64,000 nt of DNA from Rosenbergiella collisarenosi (GTDB lineage Bacteria > Pseudomonadota > Gammaproteobacteria > Enterobacterales > Enterobacteriaceae), in the NCBI RefSeq assembly GCF_018494085.1, contig NZ_JABBFP010000009.1, positions 1 to 64,000 of the forward strand. Reading direction: 5' to 3'. Position numbers and translations under genes: made by a program. Each line of letters starts with the position of its first letter. Positions within the stretch are counted from its first letter, which is position 1. Below are positions 31,740 through 42,707 of the stretch, in pieces. Under the pieces are notes generated by a model that ran no database searches, was not told where the DNA came from, and saw only the letters and a list, made by a program, of their open reading frames with translations.

Positions 31740-34283
31740 GTGAAGGTCTTAAAGTATTTATTCATATTATTTATTTGCTGCATTTTTTTGGGAATAGGCT
31801 CTATTTATGGCTTATACAAATACATTGAACCTCAGCTTCCCGATGTAAACACCCTTAAAGAAGTCAAAATGCAAACCCCGATGCAGGTTTACAGCGCAGA
31901 CGGTGAGTTAATCGCTCAATTCGGTGAAAAGCGCCGTATTCCGCTGACCCTGCAGCAAATGCCACCCGATCTTATTCACGCTTTTATTGCGACAGAAGAT
32001 AGCCGTTTCTATGAACATCACGGTGTCGACCCGATTGGTATTTTTCGGGCCGCCTCCATCGCGATCTTCTCTGGACGAGCCTCTCAAGGGGCGAGTACTA
32101 TCACGCAGCAATTGGCTCGTAACTTTTTTCTTTCACCCGAAAAGACGTTATTACGAAAAATTAGAGAAGCATTCCTCGCGATTCGTATTGAACAACTTTT
32201 TACCAAAGACCAAATACTCGACCTCTACTTAAATAAAATCTACCTCGGTTCCAGAGCTTATGGCGTGGGTGCGGCAGCTCACGTCTATTTCGGTAAAGAT
32301 ATTAACGATCTTAGTTTAAGCCAAATGGCGATGATTGCTGGATTGCCTAAGGCGCCGTCTACCTTTAATCCGTTGTATTCACATACTCGTGCGTTAGCCA
32401 GACGCAACGTTGTACTAGGACGAATGCTCGATCAGAAATATATCAGCCAACAGCAATATGAGCAGGCTATTAATGACCCGCTTATTTCACAGTATCATGG
32501 CCCGCAAGTCGTTTTCACCGCGCCATATATCAGCGAAATGGTCAGACAAGAGATGGTCAAACGCTATGGTGAAGACGCCTATAATGATGGCTACCAAGTC
32601 ACTACGACGATTACCCGGACTTTACAAGAAGGCGCTCAACAAGCAGTCGTCGATAATGTTCTTAATTATGATATTCGCCATGGCTACCGTGGGCCGACAA
32701 AAATTCTTTGGAGTGGTGGGCAGACTGCCTGGGATGAAGTAAAAATTAAGAAAACACTTACGGCCTATCCTACCTATGGGCCACTCGTGCCAGCCGTAGT
32801 ACAAACGATGAACGCTGACTCAGCACAAGTCATTCTCAAGGATGGTTCTACTCAGACCCTAACCTTAGCGAGTGTACGTTGGGCTCGACCTTTTAAAAAT
32901 GACAATCTACAGGGAGCAACACCGCGTTCCGTCAGTCAAGTATTGGCCTCTGGTCAGTTAATTTGGGTGAGGGCTGTCGGTGAAGGGTGGTCGCTGGCAC
33001 AAGTCCCTCAGGTCAATTCAGCTCTCGTCTCACTCGATTCACACAATGGTGCTATTAAAGCGCTTGTAGGAGGATTTGACTTCTCCCAGAGCATGTTTAA
33101 TCGTGCCACCCAAGCATTGCGTCAAGTTGGCTCGAACATTAAACCTTTCTTATATACTGCGGCGATGGATAAAGGCCTCACCTTAGCCACAATTCTTAAT
33201 GACTTGCCGATTTCACGTTGGGATGCCGGCGCCGGTTCCGATTGGCGGCCCCACAACTCTCCAAATGTTTATGCAGGCCCAATGCGGCTAAGACAAGGCC
33301 TTGGCCTTTCTAAAAACGTTGTGATGGTACGGGCAATGCGTGCGATGGGTGTCGATTATGCGGCACAATATCTTCTTCGTTTTGGATTCCCTGAGCAAAA
33401 TATCGTCCGCACTGAATCATTAGCCTTAGGCGCTGCATCCTTTACCCCGATACAAGTGGCTAGAGGGTATGCAATCCTGACGAACGGTGGCTTCCAAGTC
33501 GAACCTTGGCTAATCAGTAAAATTAGCGATCCACAGGGTAATGTATTATTCCAAGAAACACCGAAGGTCGCTTGTCCAGAATGTAACTCTCCCACCTTAT
33601 TCGCCACTGCGCAGAATACTGTGCAATTAGACGACGATAAGACGGAAAATGTGGCACATGCGGAGCAGCCTACACCTGATGGTACACCGCTCACAGATCT
33701 GAATACGGTGAATAAAGACTCGAATAACGATCCTTATGCCCCCCACGTTATTAGTACACCACTCTCTTTCTTAATTAAGAGTGCAATGAACTCTAACATC
33801 TTCGGTGAACCTGGCTGGCAAGGAACAGGCTGGCGTGCGGGGCGAGATTTACAGCGTAACGATATAGGCGGTAAAACGGGCACAACTAATAGTTCAAGAG
33901 ATGCGTGGTTCTCTGGTTATGGTCCGGGTATCGCTACCTCGGTATGGATTGGCTTCGATAATCCGAGTCATGCCTTGGGACGTACCACAGCCTCCGGCGC
34001 GATTAGCGATCAAACATCAGGCTACGAAGGCGGAGCAAAGAGTGCACAGCCTGCGTGGGATGATTTCATGAAAATCGCGTTGCAGGGCGTACCGCTGCAA
34101 CCGCTAACCCCACCAGAGGGTATTACAACAGTTACTATTGATAGGACGACAGGTAAGCTGTCTCATGGCGGCGGAAATAGTCGTGCTGAGTATTTCATTA
34201 CCGGTACCGAACCAAAAGAATACCCGCTACAGGAGACCAGCACCACGATAGGTTCCGGTGCGCAAAGTCAGGATTTATTTTAA
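31740..34283 (+). CDS. mrcA: Penicillin-binding protein 1A
   Basis: PBP1A (PonA) is the bifunctional peptidoglycan glycosyltransferase and transpeptidase. The 847-residue product has an N-terminal membrane anchor (residues 5-26) and a GT51 domain with the catalytic Glu at about 86 (IATEDSRFYEHHG). An OB-like domain and a transpeptidase domain follow, with the serine nucleophile in GSNIKPF (about residue 465) and the KTGTTNSS box. The start codon is GTG. A hairpin lies after the stop codon. The length is close to the E. coli 850. Confidence 0.97.
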   Translation: MKVLKYLFILFICCIFLGIGSIYGLYKYIEPQLPDVNTLKEVKMQTPMQVYSADGELIAQFGEKRRIPLTLQQMPPDLIHAFIATEDSRFYEHHGVDPIGIFRAASIAIFSGRASQGASTITQQLARNFFLSPEKTLLRKIREAFLAIRIEQLFTKDQILDLYLNKIYLGSRAYGVGAAAHVYFGKDINDLSLSQMAMIAGLPKAPSTFNPLYSHTRALARRNVVLGRMLDQKYISQQQYEQAINDPLISQYHGPQVVFTAPYISEMVRQEMVKRYGEDAYNDGYQVTTTITRTLQEGAQQAVVDNVLNYDIRHGYRGPTKILWSGGQTAWDEVKIKKTLTAYPTYGPLVPAVVQTMNADSAQVILKDGSTQTLTLASVRWARPFKNDNLQGATPRSVSQVLASGQLIWVRAVGEGWSLAQVPQVNSALVSLDSHNGAIKALVGGFDFSQSMFNRATQALRQVGSNIKPFLYTAAMDKGLTLATILNDLPISRWDAGAGSDWRPHNSPNVYAGPMRLRQGLGLSKNVVMVRAMRAMGVDYAAQYLLRFGFPEQNIVRTESLALGAASFTPIQVARGYAILTNGGFQVEPWLISKISDPQGNVLFQETPKVACPECNSPTLFATAQNTVQLDDDKTENVAHAEQPTPDGTPLTDLNTVNKDSNNDPYAPHVISTPLSFLIKSAMNSNIFGEPGWQGTGWRAGRDLQRNDIGGKTGTTNSSRDAWFSGYGPGIATSVWIGFDNPSHALGRTTASGAISDQTSGYEGGAKSAQPAWDDFMKIALQGVPLQPLTPPEGITTVTIDRTTGKLSHGGGNSRAEYFITGTEPKEYPLQETSTTIGSGAQSQDLF

Positions 34284-34290
34284 ACGCAAC

Positions 34291-34316
34291 AAGCGGGTTA
34301 ATCTATTAACCCGCTT
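34291..34316. terminator. Hairpin between mrcA and nudE
   Basis: AAGCGGGTTA and TAACCCGCTT form a stem with an ATCTAT loop, 7 bp after the mrcA stop codon and touching the nudE stop codon. Neither side has a clear T tract, but its position between convergent genes suggests shared termination. Confidence 0.5.
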
Positions 34317-34887
34317 AACCAAAAATATGAGCAAAATGAGGTTGTTTGGTTATCCATTCACGTAGCAGGAACATGGCACTAACATTTCTCGCTTCTTGAA
34401 ATTGTGGATGGTCAAGTAGATCAATAAGAGTTCTTAGCGGCCAGCGATGTACGAGTAGTGGCTCTGGCTCGTCTCCCTCCAACCATTCCGGATAAAGCTG
34501 TTCAGCGACCAAAATATGCATACGGCTCGAAAAATAGGAAGGGGCCATCGTGACATGCCCTAGAAGGGTCAACTGTTTTGCTCCCATCCCGACTTCTTCC
34601 TTAAGCTCCCTAACCGCGGCTTGCTGTGGGGTTTCACCCGCGTCGATTAACCCCTTGGGGAAGCCCAATTCGTAACTTTCGATCCCTACAGCATATTCTT
34701 CGATCATCAACACCTCTTCGCCTTCCAGCGCGAGGATCATCACAGCTTCACGCCCTGCCGGTTTCATCCGTTCATAAATGCGTTCAACGCCATTACTAAA
34801 ACGTAATTGGACGGATTGGATAGTAAACAGACGTGAGCTCGCTACTTCGGATATACGCAATATTTGCGGTTTTTTCAGCGAAGACAT
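34315..34887 (-). CDS. nudE: ADP compounds hydrolase NudE (Nudix)
   Basis: NudE hydrolyses adenosine(3)diphospho(5)adenosine, ADP-ribose and NADH. The 190-residue product contains a full Nudix box from about residue 97 (GLIDAGETPQQAAVRE then LKEEVG), with the catalytic REXXEE glutamates intact. It is convergent with mrcA and divergent from igaA, as in E. coli. Confidence 0.95.
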   Translation of the reverse strand: MSSLKKPQILRISEVASSRLFTIQSVQLRFSNGVERIYERMKPAGREAVMILALEGEEVLMIEEYAVGIESYELGFPKGLIDAGETPQQAAVRELKEEVGMGAKQLTLLGHVTMAPSYFSSRMHILVAEQLYPEWLEGDEPEPLLVHRWPLRTLIDLLDHPQFQEARNVSAMFLLREWITKQPHFAHIFG

Positions 34888-35151
34888 GGTTCACCTCATA
34901 ATGACCAATAATAGGGCACTATTGAAACATAGCCGGAGTTAAGCAACCAACCAATTTTGCGGCCGTTTAATCGAAAAATCTATTTTAGGTAGGTGATAAT
35001 AAGATTATCCTGATTTATTATTCTTGTGCACCACACTAAATTGACGCAGGATAACGCCGACTATTTTACTCATTGTTCTTCCGAACTAGTCACATTGAAC
35101 TCGATACTTCACTGGCCATAAGGCTGACCACTTATTTGCTCTGGGTAACGC

Positions 35152-37281
35152 ATGAGTGTTTTTATTTTTCTATTGCTGGTTCTACTGTTCTGCATACTTT
35201 TTGTCTGGACAAAGATACTGCTACCCCAAAAACATCTACGTGCCCAACATCAAGAACTGAATACCATCGCTCAACGTCAGCTTACTGAAGACGAGGGTAG
35301 GCTCTGCCGTCACTATCTACAACAACGCTCTCCTTCACCGACGAGTTTTGTTCATCGCTTATTATATAAAACTAATCGGTCACGTAATGTGTGTACTTTA
35401 CGCGATAAATCCGTCTATATAATCAATCACTCCATCACGCATTATAGCTTGTCGGCGAGTGTTCCAGAGCGTAATCGTTACTATCTTGATGCCCTTGAGG
35501 TTCAGCTTCCTCCAAACGGGCAACCCTTCATTGCCGCAGACAATACTATTGAATTAGTCTATACCAACCAATTACCATTAATTATCGGCTTAAACGGTCA
35601 CCGATTACTCGATGATATTGAGAATACTGCTCCGCCAGCGACATTTTCTACGGCAACAGATACCTCGATTCGTAAAGAAACCAGCGAGCGCGTGACTATC
35701 GTAGACGTTCGCCGACAAAGTTTTGAAGAATATACGTTGAGCCACGAGAAGAATATTAGTGAGGCATTGATTCTTTGTTGTGCATTACTGCTGATCTTTT
35801 GTAGTCTCCTTACGCCATTAAAATTAATGCCGTGGATTCTACTGATTAGCGTACTCATTATTTTACCCTGCCTCTGGTTTATGTATCGCCGCCCTCCACG
35901 AAGTCATTTACAAGAAATTAGAACGATGCGGGGATTATTAAAACCTTGGGGCCTGTTCGGCGAAGCTAATCCCAAACAACAAAGCCTCTCTCTAGGTATT
36001 ATCGACTTATATTATCCTGAACATTGGTATCCCTATATCCAACAGGACATTGGCAAAGAAACAATTATCGAGGTGGACGGGCAAAACCGCGTTGTAAAGC
36101 ACGGTGCGTTGCTTTCGCTCACTAATGAAGTTAAACGCTTTCCCCTGCAGAATTGGCGTCATAATTTGACCTTGTCTGCTGGATCATTAGTTATTCTGAT
36201 TATGACGACGAGTTGGCTGCCTACTGGTATCTCCTTTAATATTGCCTTGGCTCGCTTACAAGGAGAACAGCACGTAACAGTTAGCAATGTGGAGCAATTG
36301 ACACAACATACGCTACATGTCGGTGATGTGATTAATATTAAAGGTACGGGAAGATGTATAGTCCCGCATACCTATCAAAGTAATCGAACCTACGATTTTC
36401 TACCTTTTGACTGTTCCACTATCTATTGGAATAAAAATCACGCCAGCACCTTACCTCCTTCACTTATTATTGCGCAAACGCAGGCTTTACTGGCAACAAC
36501 ATCACAACAGCTCGCGCCAGAGAATAACGATCTTAAAGGGATAAATCCGCAGCTCGCCTCTGCCATCCAGAAATCAGGGATGATCTTACTCAATAATTTC
36601 GCCGATATTGTGCTGAAAACCGCTCAGCTTTGCTCTGCTAATGAAGATTGCCTCCGCTTAAAAAGCGCCTTAGTTAATTTGGAGAATGCCAAAGACTGGC
36701 CGCACTTAGTTGACCAGGCAAAGTCTGGAAAGCTAGATGGGTTAAACGTTTTATTACGACCTAATAGCGCACAAAATCTTACTAGCCTCGTCGATGCGGC
36801 GACGCTGACTTTCATGAGTAACGAAACGCGTAAAACGATTGAATCGCTCAGTCATTTACCAAAGGCGGGTTATCTATTTATCAATGGACAGGGAAAACTC
36901 CTCGTCGACCAAGAGCAGCCCGAAACGTCGCTTTTTGATTTAGCGCCAGCAACGCAGTGGAAAGAATTGCAACGCATCTCTACACAGTTACTGAATACCC
37001 CTTTCACCTTGTCAGGAATTATTACATCGTTACAAAACGACAGTCAGGGCACGCTTCATGTCGTTGTGCATCAGGAACCTAATTCTAATGCCCTGTGGCG
37101 ATATATCATCACTACGTTATTTCTAGCATGTCTAGTGGTTCTCATTGTAGTCAATACGCTACTAGGTATTCATCGCTTACGTCGAGACTTTATCCGTTAT
37201 GCTCGTATTCAAGATGACTACAACACCGCTATCGCGAATGCCTCTCCTCTTCTGCTTTCCCATCTAAAGAATGATGGTTAA
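35152..37281 (+). CDS. igaA: Intracellular growth attenuator IgaA (YrfF)
   Basis: IgaA is the essential inner-membrane protein that restrains the Rcs envelope-stress phosphorelay through RcsD. It has 709 residues against 711 in E. coli. Membrane segments are visible at about residues 3-22, 204-222, 225-243, 340-358 and 655-680. This places a large cytoplasmic region before residue 200 and a periplasmic domain between about 360 and 650. It is divergent from nudE. In E. coli yrfG follows, but here hslR follows after 50 bp. Confidence 0.93.
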   Translation: MSVFIFLLLVLLFCILFVWTKILLPQKHLRAQHQELNTIAQRQLTEDEGRLCRHYLQQRSPSPTSFVHRLLYKTNRSRNVCTLRDKSVYIINHSITHYSLSASVPERNRYYLDALEVQLPPNGQPFIAADNTIELVYTNQLPLIIGLNGHRLLDDIENTAPPATFSTATDTSIRKETSERVTIVDVRRQSFEEYTLSHEKNISEALILCCALLLIFCSLLTPLKLMPWILLISVLIILPCLWFMYRRPPRSHLQEIRTMRGLLKPWGLFGEANPKQQSLSLGIIDLYYPEHWYPYIQQDIGKETIIEVDGQNRVVKHGALLSLTNEVKRFPLQNWRHNLTLSAGSLVILIMTTSWLPTGISFNIALARLQGEQHVTVSNVEQLTQHTLHVGDVINIKGTGRCIVPHTYQSNRTYDFLPFDCSTIYWNKNHASTLPPSLIIAQTQALLATTSQQLAPENNDLKGINPQLASAIQKSGMILLNNFADIVLKTAQLCSANEDCLRLKSALVNLENAKDWPHLVDQAKSGKLDGLNVLLRPNSAQNLTSLVDAATLTFMSNETRKTIESLSHLPKAGYLFINGQGKLLVDQEQPETSLFDLAPATQWKELQRISTQLLNTPFTLSGIITSLQNDSQGTLHVVVHQEPNSNALWRYIITTLFLACLVVLIVVNTLLGIHRLRRDFIRYARIQDDYNTAIANASPLLLSHLKNDG

Positions 37282-37331
37282 GGTTAAGTCTTACTGCTAA
37301 GCTTGTGCTAGTTTGTCTCTAGGAGGCACAC

Positions 37332-37742
37332 ATGCAAACGATCCAGACGCACTCATCACTCGATAAAGTTAGACTCGACAAATGGCTCTGGGCGGCACGC
37401 TTTTATAAGACGCGCGCCCTAGCCAGAGAGATGATCGAGGGAGGAAAGGTTCATTACAATGGCCAACGAAGTAAGCCCAGTAAATGGGTAGAGGTCGGTG
37501 CCTCACTGCAAGTTAGGCAGGGTAACGACCTACGCACTGTCGTCGTCGTCGCGCTAAGTGAACATCGGCGTAGCGCTAACGAGGCGCAGCTCCTCTACCA
37601 GGAGACTGAAGAGAGCGTTACCAAACGTGAAGCTATCGCGCTGGCTCGTAAGATGAATGCTCTCACTATGCCTCATCCTGACCGTCGCCCTGATAAAAAA
37701 GAGCGCCGTGATTTGATTAAATTTAAGATAACGGGCGATTAA
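37332..37742 (+). CDS. hslR: Heat shock protein 15 (Hsp15)
   Basis: HslR is a heat-shock S4-domain RNA-binding protein that recognises stalled 50S subunits carrying nascent chains and peptidyl-tRNA. In the 136-residue product the S4 motif spans about residues 12-70 (VRLDKWLWAARFYKTRALAR). A basic C-terminal tail follows. A strong AGGAGG site precedes the ATG, and hslO follows after 21 bp. Confidence 0.95.
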   Translation: MQTIQTHSSLDKVRLDKWLWAARFYKTRALAREMIEGGKVHYNGQRSKPSKWVEVGASLQVRQGNDLRTVVVVALSEHRRSANEAQLLYQETEESVTKREAIALARKMNALTMPHPDRRPDKKERRDLIKFKITGD

Positions 37743-37763
37743 CCACGCCCTAAAGAGAAAATA

Positions 37764-38630
37764 ATGTCCGTTCAAGATCAACTTCATCGTTATTTATTTG
37801 CTGATGCCGCCGTACGTGGTGAACTGGTGAATGTCAGCCATACCCTGCAAGCTATCGTTGAAGGCCATGACTACCCCATTGCTGTTAGAAACCTCATGGC
37901 AGAGATGTTGGTCACGACAAGTTTGATGACTGCTACGCTAAAATTTGAAGGGGATATTACTGTACAACTACAGGGTGATGGTCCTTTAGCGATGGCGGTT
38001 ATCAATGGTAATGATAAGCAAGAATTACGTGGTGTTGCACGCGTACGCGCTGATATTGCAGAAGAAGCAACGCTAGCTGAAATGCTTGGCGAAGGCTACT
38101 TGGTTATTACTATTACGCCAGCCAAAGGCGAACGTTATCAGGGTATCGTTGCGTTAGAAAAACCAACGTTCGCGGAATGTATTGAAGAATACTTTTTACG
38201 TTCAGAACAACTTCCGACTCGATTAATTATCCGTAATAATCTGCAAGGTGCTGCAGGGATCTTGCTCCAAGTGTTACCGAGTGAGGATAAAGATAACGAG
38301 GCCCTCACCCACCTCTCCACGCTTGCCACGACCGTCACGGAAGAAGAGCTAATTACCCTACCAGCGACAGACGTTTTATGGCGTCTCTTCCATCAAGAAG
38401 AAGTCACCGTTTACGACCCGCAGCCCGTCCAGTTCAAGTGCAGTTGTTCTCGACAACGTTGTGGTGAAGTACTTAAAACCGTCTCTGTCGAAGAAATTGA
38501 TACCATTTTGGCCGAAGATGGAAAAATCGATATGCATTGCGACTATTGCGGTAGTCATTATCTCTACGATGCGGTCGACGTTGCCAATATTCGCAACGAT
38601 GTACCGCTAAGCAATTCCTCGATCCATTAG
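37764..38630 (+). CDS. hslO: Redox-regulated chaperone Hsp33
   Basis: Hsp33 is a cytoplasmic holdase activated by oxidation. The 288-residue product retains the four zinc-binding cysteines of the redox switch as CxC (KCSCSRQRC) and CxxC (HCDYCGSHY) near the C-terminus, so redox regulation should be intact. It is co-transcribed with hslR. A GC-rich hairpin follows. Confidence 0.97.
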   Translation: MSVQDQLHRYLFADAAVRGELVNVSHTLQAIVEGHDYPIAVRNLMAEMLVTTSLMTATLKFEGDITVQLQGDGPLAMAVINGNDKQELRGVARVRADIAEEATLAEMLGEGYLVITITPAKGERYQGIVALEKPTFAECIEEYFLRSEQLPTRLIIRNNLQGAAGILLQVLPSEDKDNEALTHLSTLATTVTEEELITLPATDVLWRLFHQEEVTVYDPQPVQFKCSCSRQRCGEVLKTVSVEEIDTILAEDGKIDMHCDYCGSHYLYDAVDVANIRNDVPLSNSSIH

Positions 38631-38636
38631 TATCCC

Positions 38637-38658
38637 AAGCGGGGAGCAACCCCCGCTT
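38637..38658 (+). terminator. Hairpin downstream of hslO
   Basis: AAGCGGGG and CCCCGCTT form an 8-bp stem with a 6-nt loop shortly after the hslO stop codon. No T tract follows, so the assignment is moderate. Confidence 0.5.
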
Positions 38659-38821
38659 ATCCCGTTCTATACCGTAGAGATGATGCTCTTTTTTTAGGGA
38701 GTAATATAACTCGGGTCACACTTTGCTGCCTCTCTGCTTTTCCCCCCGACGAATCAAGGTACACTTTTCTGACATTGACGTATTTTGTTAAGCCACTTTT
38801 CTATCGAAGGAGTTGCGACTC

Positions 38822-40444
38822 ATGTCAGCCACACCCCAGCGTCCTGATCTTAGCGCTATCGGAATCACTCGCTCTACAGAAATTATCCATAACCCTACCT
38901 ATGAACAGCTTTTTGCAGAAGAGACCTCACCGAATCTTGTGGGATTTGAACGAGGCGTTGTTACGCAATCGGGTGCTGTAGCCGTCGATACTGGAATTTT
39001 CACGGGGCGTTCGCCAAAAGATAAATATATCGTTCGCGATGCCACGACTGAGCATACAGTATGGTGGAACGATACAAGTGCCGCAAAAAATGCCAATCAG
39101 CCACTCTCCCCAGAACTCTGGGGACACCTAAAGGGGCTGCTCTGCGAACAGCTTTCGGGAAAGCGTTTATTTGTCATTGATGCTTTTTGTGGCGCTAATC
39201 CGGAGACCCGGCTCAGCGTACGGTTCGTCACTGAAGTTGCGTGGCAAGCCCACTTTGTCACAAATATGTTTATTGCCCCAACTCCCGAGGAGCTCGCGAG
39301 CTTTGAACCCAATTTCGTAGTATTGAACGGTTCAAAATGCCATAACCCGAACTGGCGTGAGCAGGGTCTGAACTCTGAAAATTTTGTGGCATTCAACCTT
39401 ACCGAACGTATGCAACTCATCGGCGGTACTTGGTATGGCGGGGAGATGAAGAAGGGGATGTTTTCGGTAATGAACTATCTATTACCCCTGCAAAATATCG
39501 CATCTATGCACTGTTCGGCAAATGTGGGCAAAGAAGGAGATGTCGCCGTGTTCTTTGGGTTATCAGGGACAGGGAAGACAACCCTATCTACCGATCCCCT
39601 ACGCCAGCTCATTGGTGATGACGAACATGGATGGGATAATGATGGCGTATTCAACTTTGAGGGAGGGTGCTACGCCAAAACAATTAACCTCTCAGCTACC
39701 GCCGAACCAGAGATTTACAGCGCGATTCGTCGCAACGCCTTACTGGAAAATGTTGTCGTCAATAGCGATGGCAGTGTTGATTTCAACGATGACAGTAAAA
39801 CTGAAAACACTCGTGTTTCTTATCCTATTAATCATATCGAGAATATCGTCCGCCCTATATCGAAAGCCGGACATGCCAAAAAGGTGATATTCCTGACGGC
39901 CGATGCTTTTGGTATCTTTCCGCCCGTTTCGAGGCTAACGCCCGAACAAACTCAATATCATTTCCTCTCCGGCTTTACGGCGAAACTCGCCGGGACTGAG
40001 CGTGGTGTTAAGCAACCAACGCCGACCTTTTCGGCATGCTTCGGTGCAGTTTTCCTGACGTTACACCCGACATGTTATGCGGAGGTGCTGGTAAAGCGCA
40101 TGCAAGAAAGTGGAGCTAAAGCGTATTTAGTCAATACAGGCTGGAATGGTCAAGGTAAGCGTTTATCATTAAAAGATACTCGGCAGCTGATTAACGCGAT
40201 TTTACATGACGAGCTTGATCATGCTGAATGCCGCACCCTACCAATCTTTAACTTAGAATTTCCTAAGCACATCCAAGGTATTAACCCAGAGATCCTTGAT
40301 CCACGATCGAGTTGGAATAGTCCTGTTGAGTGGGAGTCTAAAGCAAAGGTATTGGCACAGCAATTTATCGACCATTTTGCGCCTTATACCGATACTGACG
40401 CCGGTAAAGCATTGGTCAGTGCTGGGCCACAGCTTAATTCATAA
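38822..40444 (+). CDS. pckA: Phosphoenolpyruvate carboxykinase (ATP)
   Basis: PckA converts oxaloacetate and ATP to phosphoenolpyruvate, the committed step of gluconeogenesis. The 540-residue product equals the E. coli length. The P-loop [11 protein letters not shown], the metal-binding DDEHGWD and the substrate-binding [11 protein letters not shown] are intact. The ATG at 38822 is chosen because AAGGAG ends 9 nt before it. A TTG nine bases earlier has no spacing to a ribosome-binding site. The first about 30 residues differ from E. coli. It is convergent with envZ. Confidence 0.97.
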   Translation: MSATPQRPDLSAIGITRSTEIIHNPTYEQLFAEETSPNLVGFERGVVTQSGAVAVDTGIFTGRSPKDKYIVRDATTEHTVWWNDTSAAKNANQPLSPELWGHLKGLLCEQLSGKRLFVIDAFCGANPETRLSVRFVTEVAWQAHFVTNMFIAPTPEELASFEPNFVVLNGSKCHNPNWREQGLNSENFVAFNLTERMQLIGGTWYGGEMKKGMFSVMNYLLPLQNIASMHCSANVGKEGDVAVFFGLSGTGKTTLSTDPLRQLIGDDEHGWDNDGVFNFEGGCYAKTINLSATAEPEIYSAIRRNALLENVVVNSDGSVDFNDDSKTENTRVSYPINHIENIVRPISKAGHAKKVIFLTADAFGIFPPVSRLTPEQTQYHFLSGFTAKLAGTERGVKQPTPTFSACFGAVFLTLHPTCYAEVLVKRMQESGAKAYLVNTGWNGQGKRLSLKDTRQLINAILHDELDHAECRTLPIFNLEFPKHIQGINPEILDPRSSWNSPVEWESKAKVLAQQFIDHFAPYTDTDAGKALVSAGPQLNS

Positions 40445-40451
40445 ATATGTC

Positions 40452-40474
40452 CCCCACCCCGTCAGAGGGTGGGG
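40452..40474. terminator. Hairpin between pckA and envZ
   Basis: CCCCACCC and GGGTGGGG form an 8-bp GC stem with a 7-nt loop between convergent genes. It lacks a T tract in either direction. Confidence 0.45.
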
Positions 40475-40478
40475 ATCA

Positions 40479-41831
40479 CTAGGTGCCTTCGTTTACAACC
40501 GGCTGTTTACCAGAAGGTAAAGGAAGCCATGCGCGAATTTTGAGTCCACCCTTGTCACTGACATCAAAGCTAAGCTCTCCCTGATGAGCGTCAATAATAC
40601 GCTGTACTATTGCCAGCCCCAGCCCCGTGCCGCTAGTCGTCCTGGCACTGTCCCCTCTAACAAAGGGTTGTAAAAGGTGTGCGATCTGGTCTTTATCAAT
40701 ACCCGAACCGTCGTCTTCAACTTGAAACCATGCTCGATCCAATTCTCGACCACTGCTGACTCGAATCCAACCATTACCGTAACGCGCAGCGTTCACTACC
40801 ATATTGGCCACCGCACGTTTGATACCTAACGGGTTGATATCCAGTAGTAGCTCGTCGCTCATTACGTCATTTTCTATTTCACGTTCATAGCCACTCTCTG
40901 CAGCAACCACCTCACCTAAGACGCTATTAAGATCAACTCGCTCTTTCTGAATTTCTTGTCCGGTACGCAGGTAATCGATAAATTGCTCAATGATTGCGTT
41001 ACACTCTTCAATATCTTTATTAATCGAGTCGGCTAGATATTGTTCATCGGCACCAATCATTTCAGTTGCTAATCGAATACGGGTTAAAGGTGTACGTAAA
41101 TCATGGCTAACACCCGCCATTAAAAGCGTCCGATCGTCGGCTAATTGCTTAACTCCAGCAGCCATTTGGTTAAAAGCTCGCGTAACGGAGCGAACTTCTG
41201 ACGCACCATATTCCCTAAGCGGTGGCGGGATCTGCCCTTTGCCGACCTGTAGCGCGGCATGTTCAAGAGCGACCAATGGACGGTTTTGCATTCGAATAAA
41301 TAACCAGGCACCAACGATAGCCAAGAGCATAATCATCAGGGTGTAACGAAAAAGAGGCGAGAAATCCCCTTGATGAATTTCGGTGAGCGGCACTCTGACC
41401 CAGATATTCGGCGATAACCACGTTTTTAACCAAACTACTGGCGTCTTTTTGTTGACCTCTACACGTACGTCAGTAGGACCACCAAGTTGGTGAGCCATCT
41501 GCTCGCTAAGAAATTTATAGTGTTGTGCCCAACGTAATCCGCTCTCTTCCGCTGCGGAATTGGTATAGAGAGAAATCCCTAATTCACGGTAAATCTCTCG
41601 CCTAAAGGCAGGGGGAACGTCTAACTGCGTACCGTCTTCAAGCTGAAGCTTATCCGTCATCAACATTCTGACCTCATAAGCCAGAACTTTATTGAACTGT
41701 TGTAAACTCGGTAAGATTGCGAAGTTAAGGACGACTAGATAAGTGGTCACCAAACTCACAAAGAGTAATGAAACAATCAGTAGCAACATCCGCGCAAACG
41801 AGCTGCGCGGAGAGAAGCGAAGTTTTCTCAT
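40479..41831 (-). CDS. envZ: Osmosensor histidine kinase EnvZ
   Basis: EnvZ is the inner-membrane sensor kinase/phosphatase for OmpR, controlling porin balance with osmolarity and pH. The 450-residue product equals E. coli. It has membrane segments at about 15-45 and 162-180 with a periplasmic domain between, then HAMP. The phospho-acceptor is His243 ([11 protein letters not shown]), with N, G1 and G2 boxes [16 protein letters not shown] and GTGLGLAIV. The start [11 protein letters not shown] overlaps the ompR stop codon (ATGA), and an upstream extension was rejected. Confidence 0.97.
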   Translation of the reverse strand: MRKLRFSPRSSFARMLLLIVSLLFVSLVTTYLVVLNFAILPSLQQFNKVLAYEVRMLMTDKLQLEDGTQLDVPPAFRREIYRELGISLYTNSAAEESGLRWAQHYKFLSEQMAHQLGGPTDVRVEVNKKTPVVWLKTWLSPNIWVRVPLTEIHQGDFSPLFRYTLMIMLLAIVGAWLFIRMQNRPLVALEHAALQVGKGQIPPPLREYGASEVRSVTRAFNQMAAGVKQLADDRTLLMAGVSHDLRTPLTRIRLATEMIGADEQYLADSINKDIEECNAIIEQFIDYLRTGQEIQKERVDLNSVLGEVVAAESGYEREIENDVMSDELLLDINPLGIKRAVANMVVNAARYGNGWIRVSSGRELDRAWFQVEDDGSGIDKDQIAHLLQPFVRGDSARTTSGTGLGLAIVQRIIDAHQGELSFDVSDKGGLKIRAWLPLPSGKQPVVNEGT

Positions 41832-42547
41832 GCTTTGCTGCCATCGGGGACAAAAACATAGCCAAGGCCCCAAACAGTTTGGATATAGCGAGGATGAGCC
41901 GGATCTTCTTCCACCATTCTTCTTAGTCGAGAGATCTGTACGTCGATAGAACGTTCCATTGCGCTGTATTCCCGACCACGTGCTAGATTCATCAGCTTAT
42001 CACGCGAAAGTGGCTCGCGGGGATGACTCACTAACGCCTTGAGCACCGCAAACTCACCACTCGTCAAAGGCATCGGCTCGTCTTCACGGAACATTTCACG
42101 AGTCCCTAAATTAAGCTTAAACTTGCCGAAGGTAATAACCGCTTCCTCTTGGGAAGGTGCACCGGGAAGTTCGTTCGCCTGACGACGGAGTACTGCACGG
42201 ATACGTGCCAATAGCTCGCGTGGATTAAAAGGTTTGGGGATATAGTCGTCGGCGCCGATTTCTAACCCAACAATCCTATCTACTTCTTCACCTTTTGCCG
42301 TGACCATAATAATAGGCATGGGGTTACTTTGACTGCGTAGGCGACGACAGATAGAGAGCCCGTCCTCACCCGGCAGCATCAAATCGAGCACCATCAGGTG
42401 AAAAGATTCACGGGTTAACAAACGGTCCATTTGCTCAGCGTTTGCGACGCTACGCACTTGGAAACCTTGCTCAGTGAGATATCTTTCAAGCAATGCCCGT
42501 AAACGCATATCGTCATCGACGACTAAAACTTTGTAATTTTCCTGCAT
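41828..42547 (-). CDS. ompR: Osmoregulatory response regulator OmpR
   Basis: OmpR is the response regulator activated by EnvZ and controls ompF, ompC and many other genes. The 239-residue product has a receiver domain with the acidic pocket (D11, D12), phospho-acceptor D55 and K105. A winged-helix DNA-binding domain follows from about residue 135. It is the first gene of ompR-envZ. The intergenic region shared with greB keeps the TTGTAACAATTT block that I recall from the E. coli ompB promoter region. Confidence 0.98.
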   Translation of the reverse strand: MQENYKVLVVDDDMRLRALLERYLTEQGFQVRSVANAEQMDRLLTRESFHLMVLDLMLPGEDGLSICRRLRSQSNPMPIIMVTAKGEEVDRIVGLEIGADDYIPKPFNPRELLARIRAVLRRQANELPGAPSQEEAVITFGKFKLNLGTREMFREDEPMPLTSGEFAVLKALVSHPREPLSRDKLMNLARGREYSAMERSIDVQISRLRRMVEEDPAHPRYIQTVWGLGYVFVPDGSKA

Positions 42548-42707
42548 TCTAATAACTCCAAAGGCATTATCGCCAGCTATGCTATTTTTAAAAATAATGC
42601 TTACCGTGACAAATTTTATTGGTTTATATTCTTACTGAAATTGTTACAAAGCATATTTAACAGTATGTTAAGTAAAGATCTAACTATAGGTGATAGAGGA
42701 AAATAGT

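Noticed and set aside
38813-38821. TTG as pckA start
   Set aside because: The ribosome-binding site ends right at the TTG. Spacing is correct only for the ATG at 38822.
38927-39420. Open frames opposite pckA
   Set aside because: They lie wholly inside a conserved enzyme gene and show no recognizable protein features.
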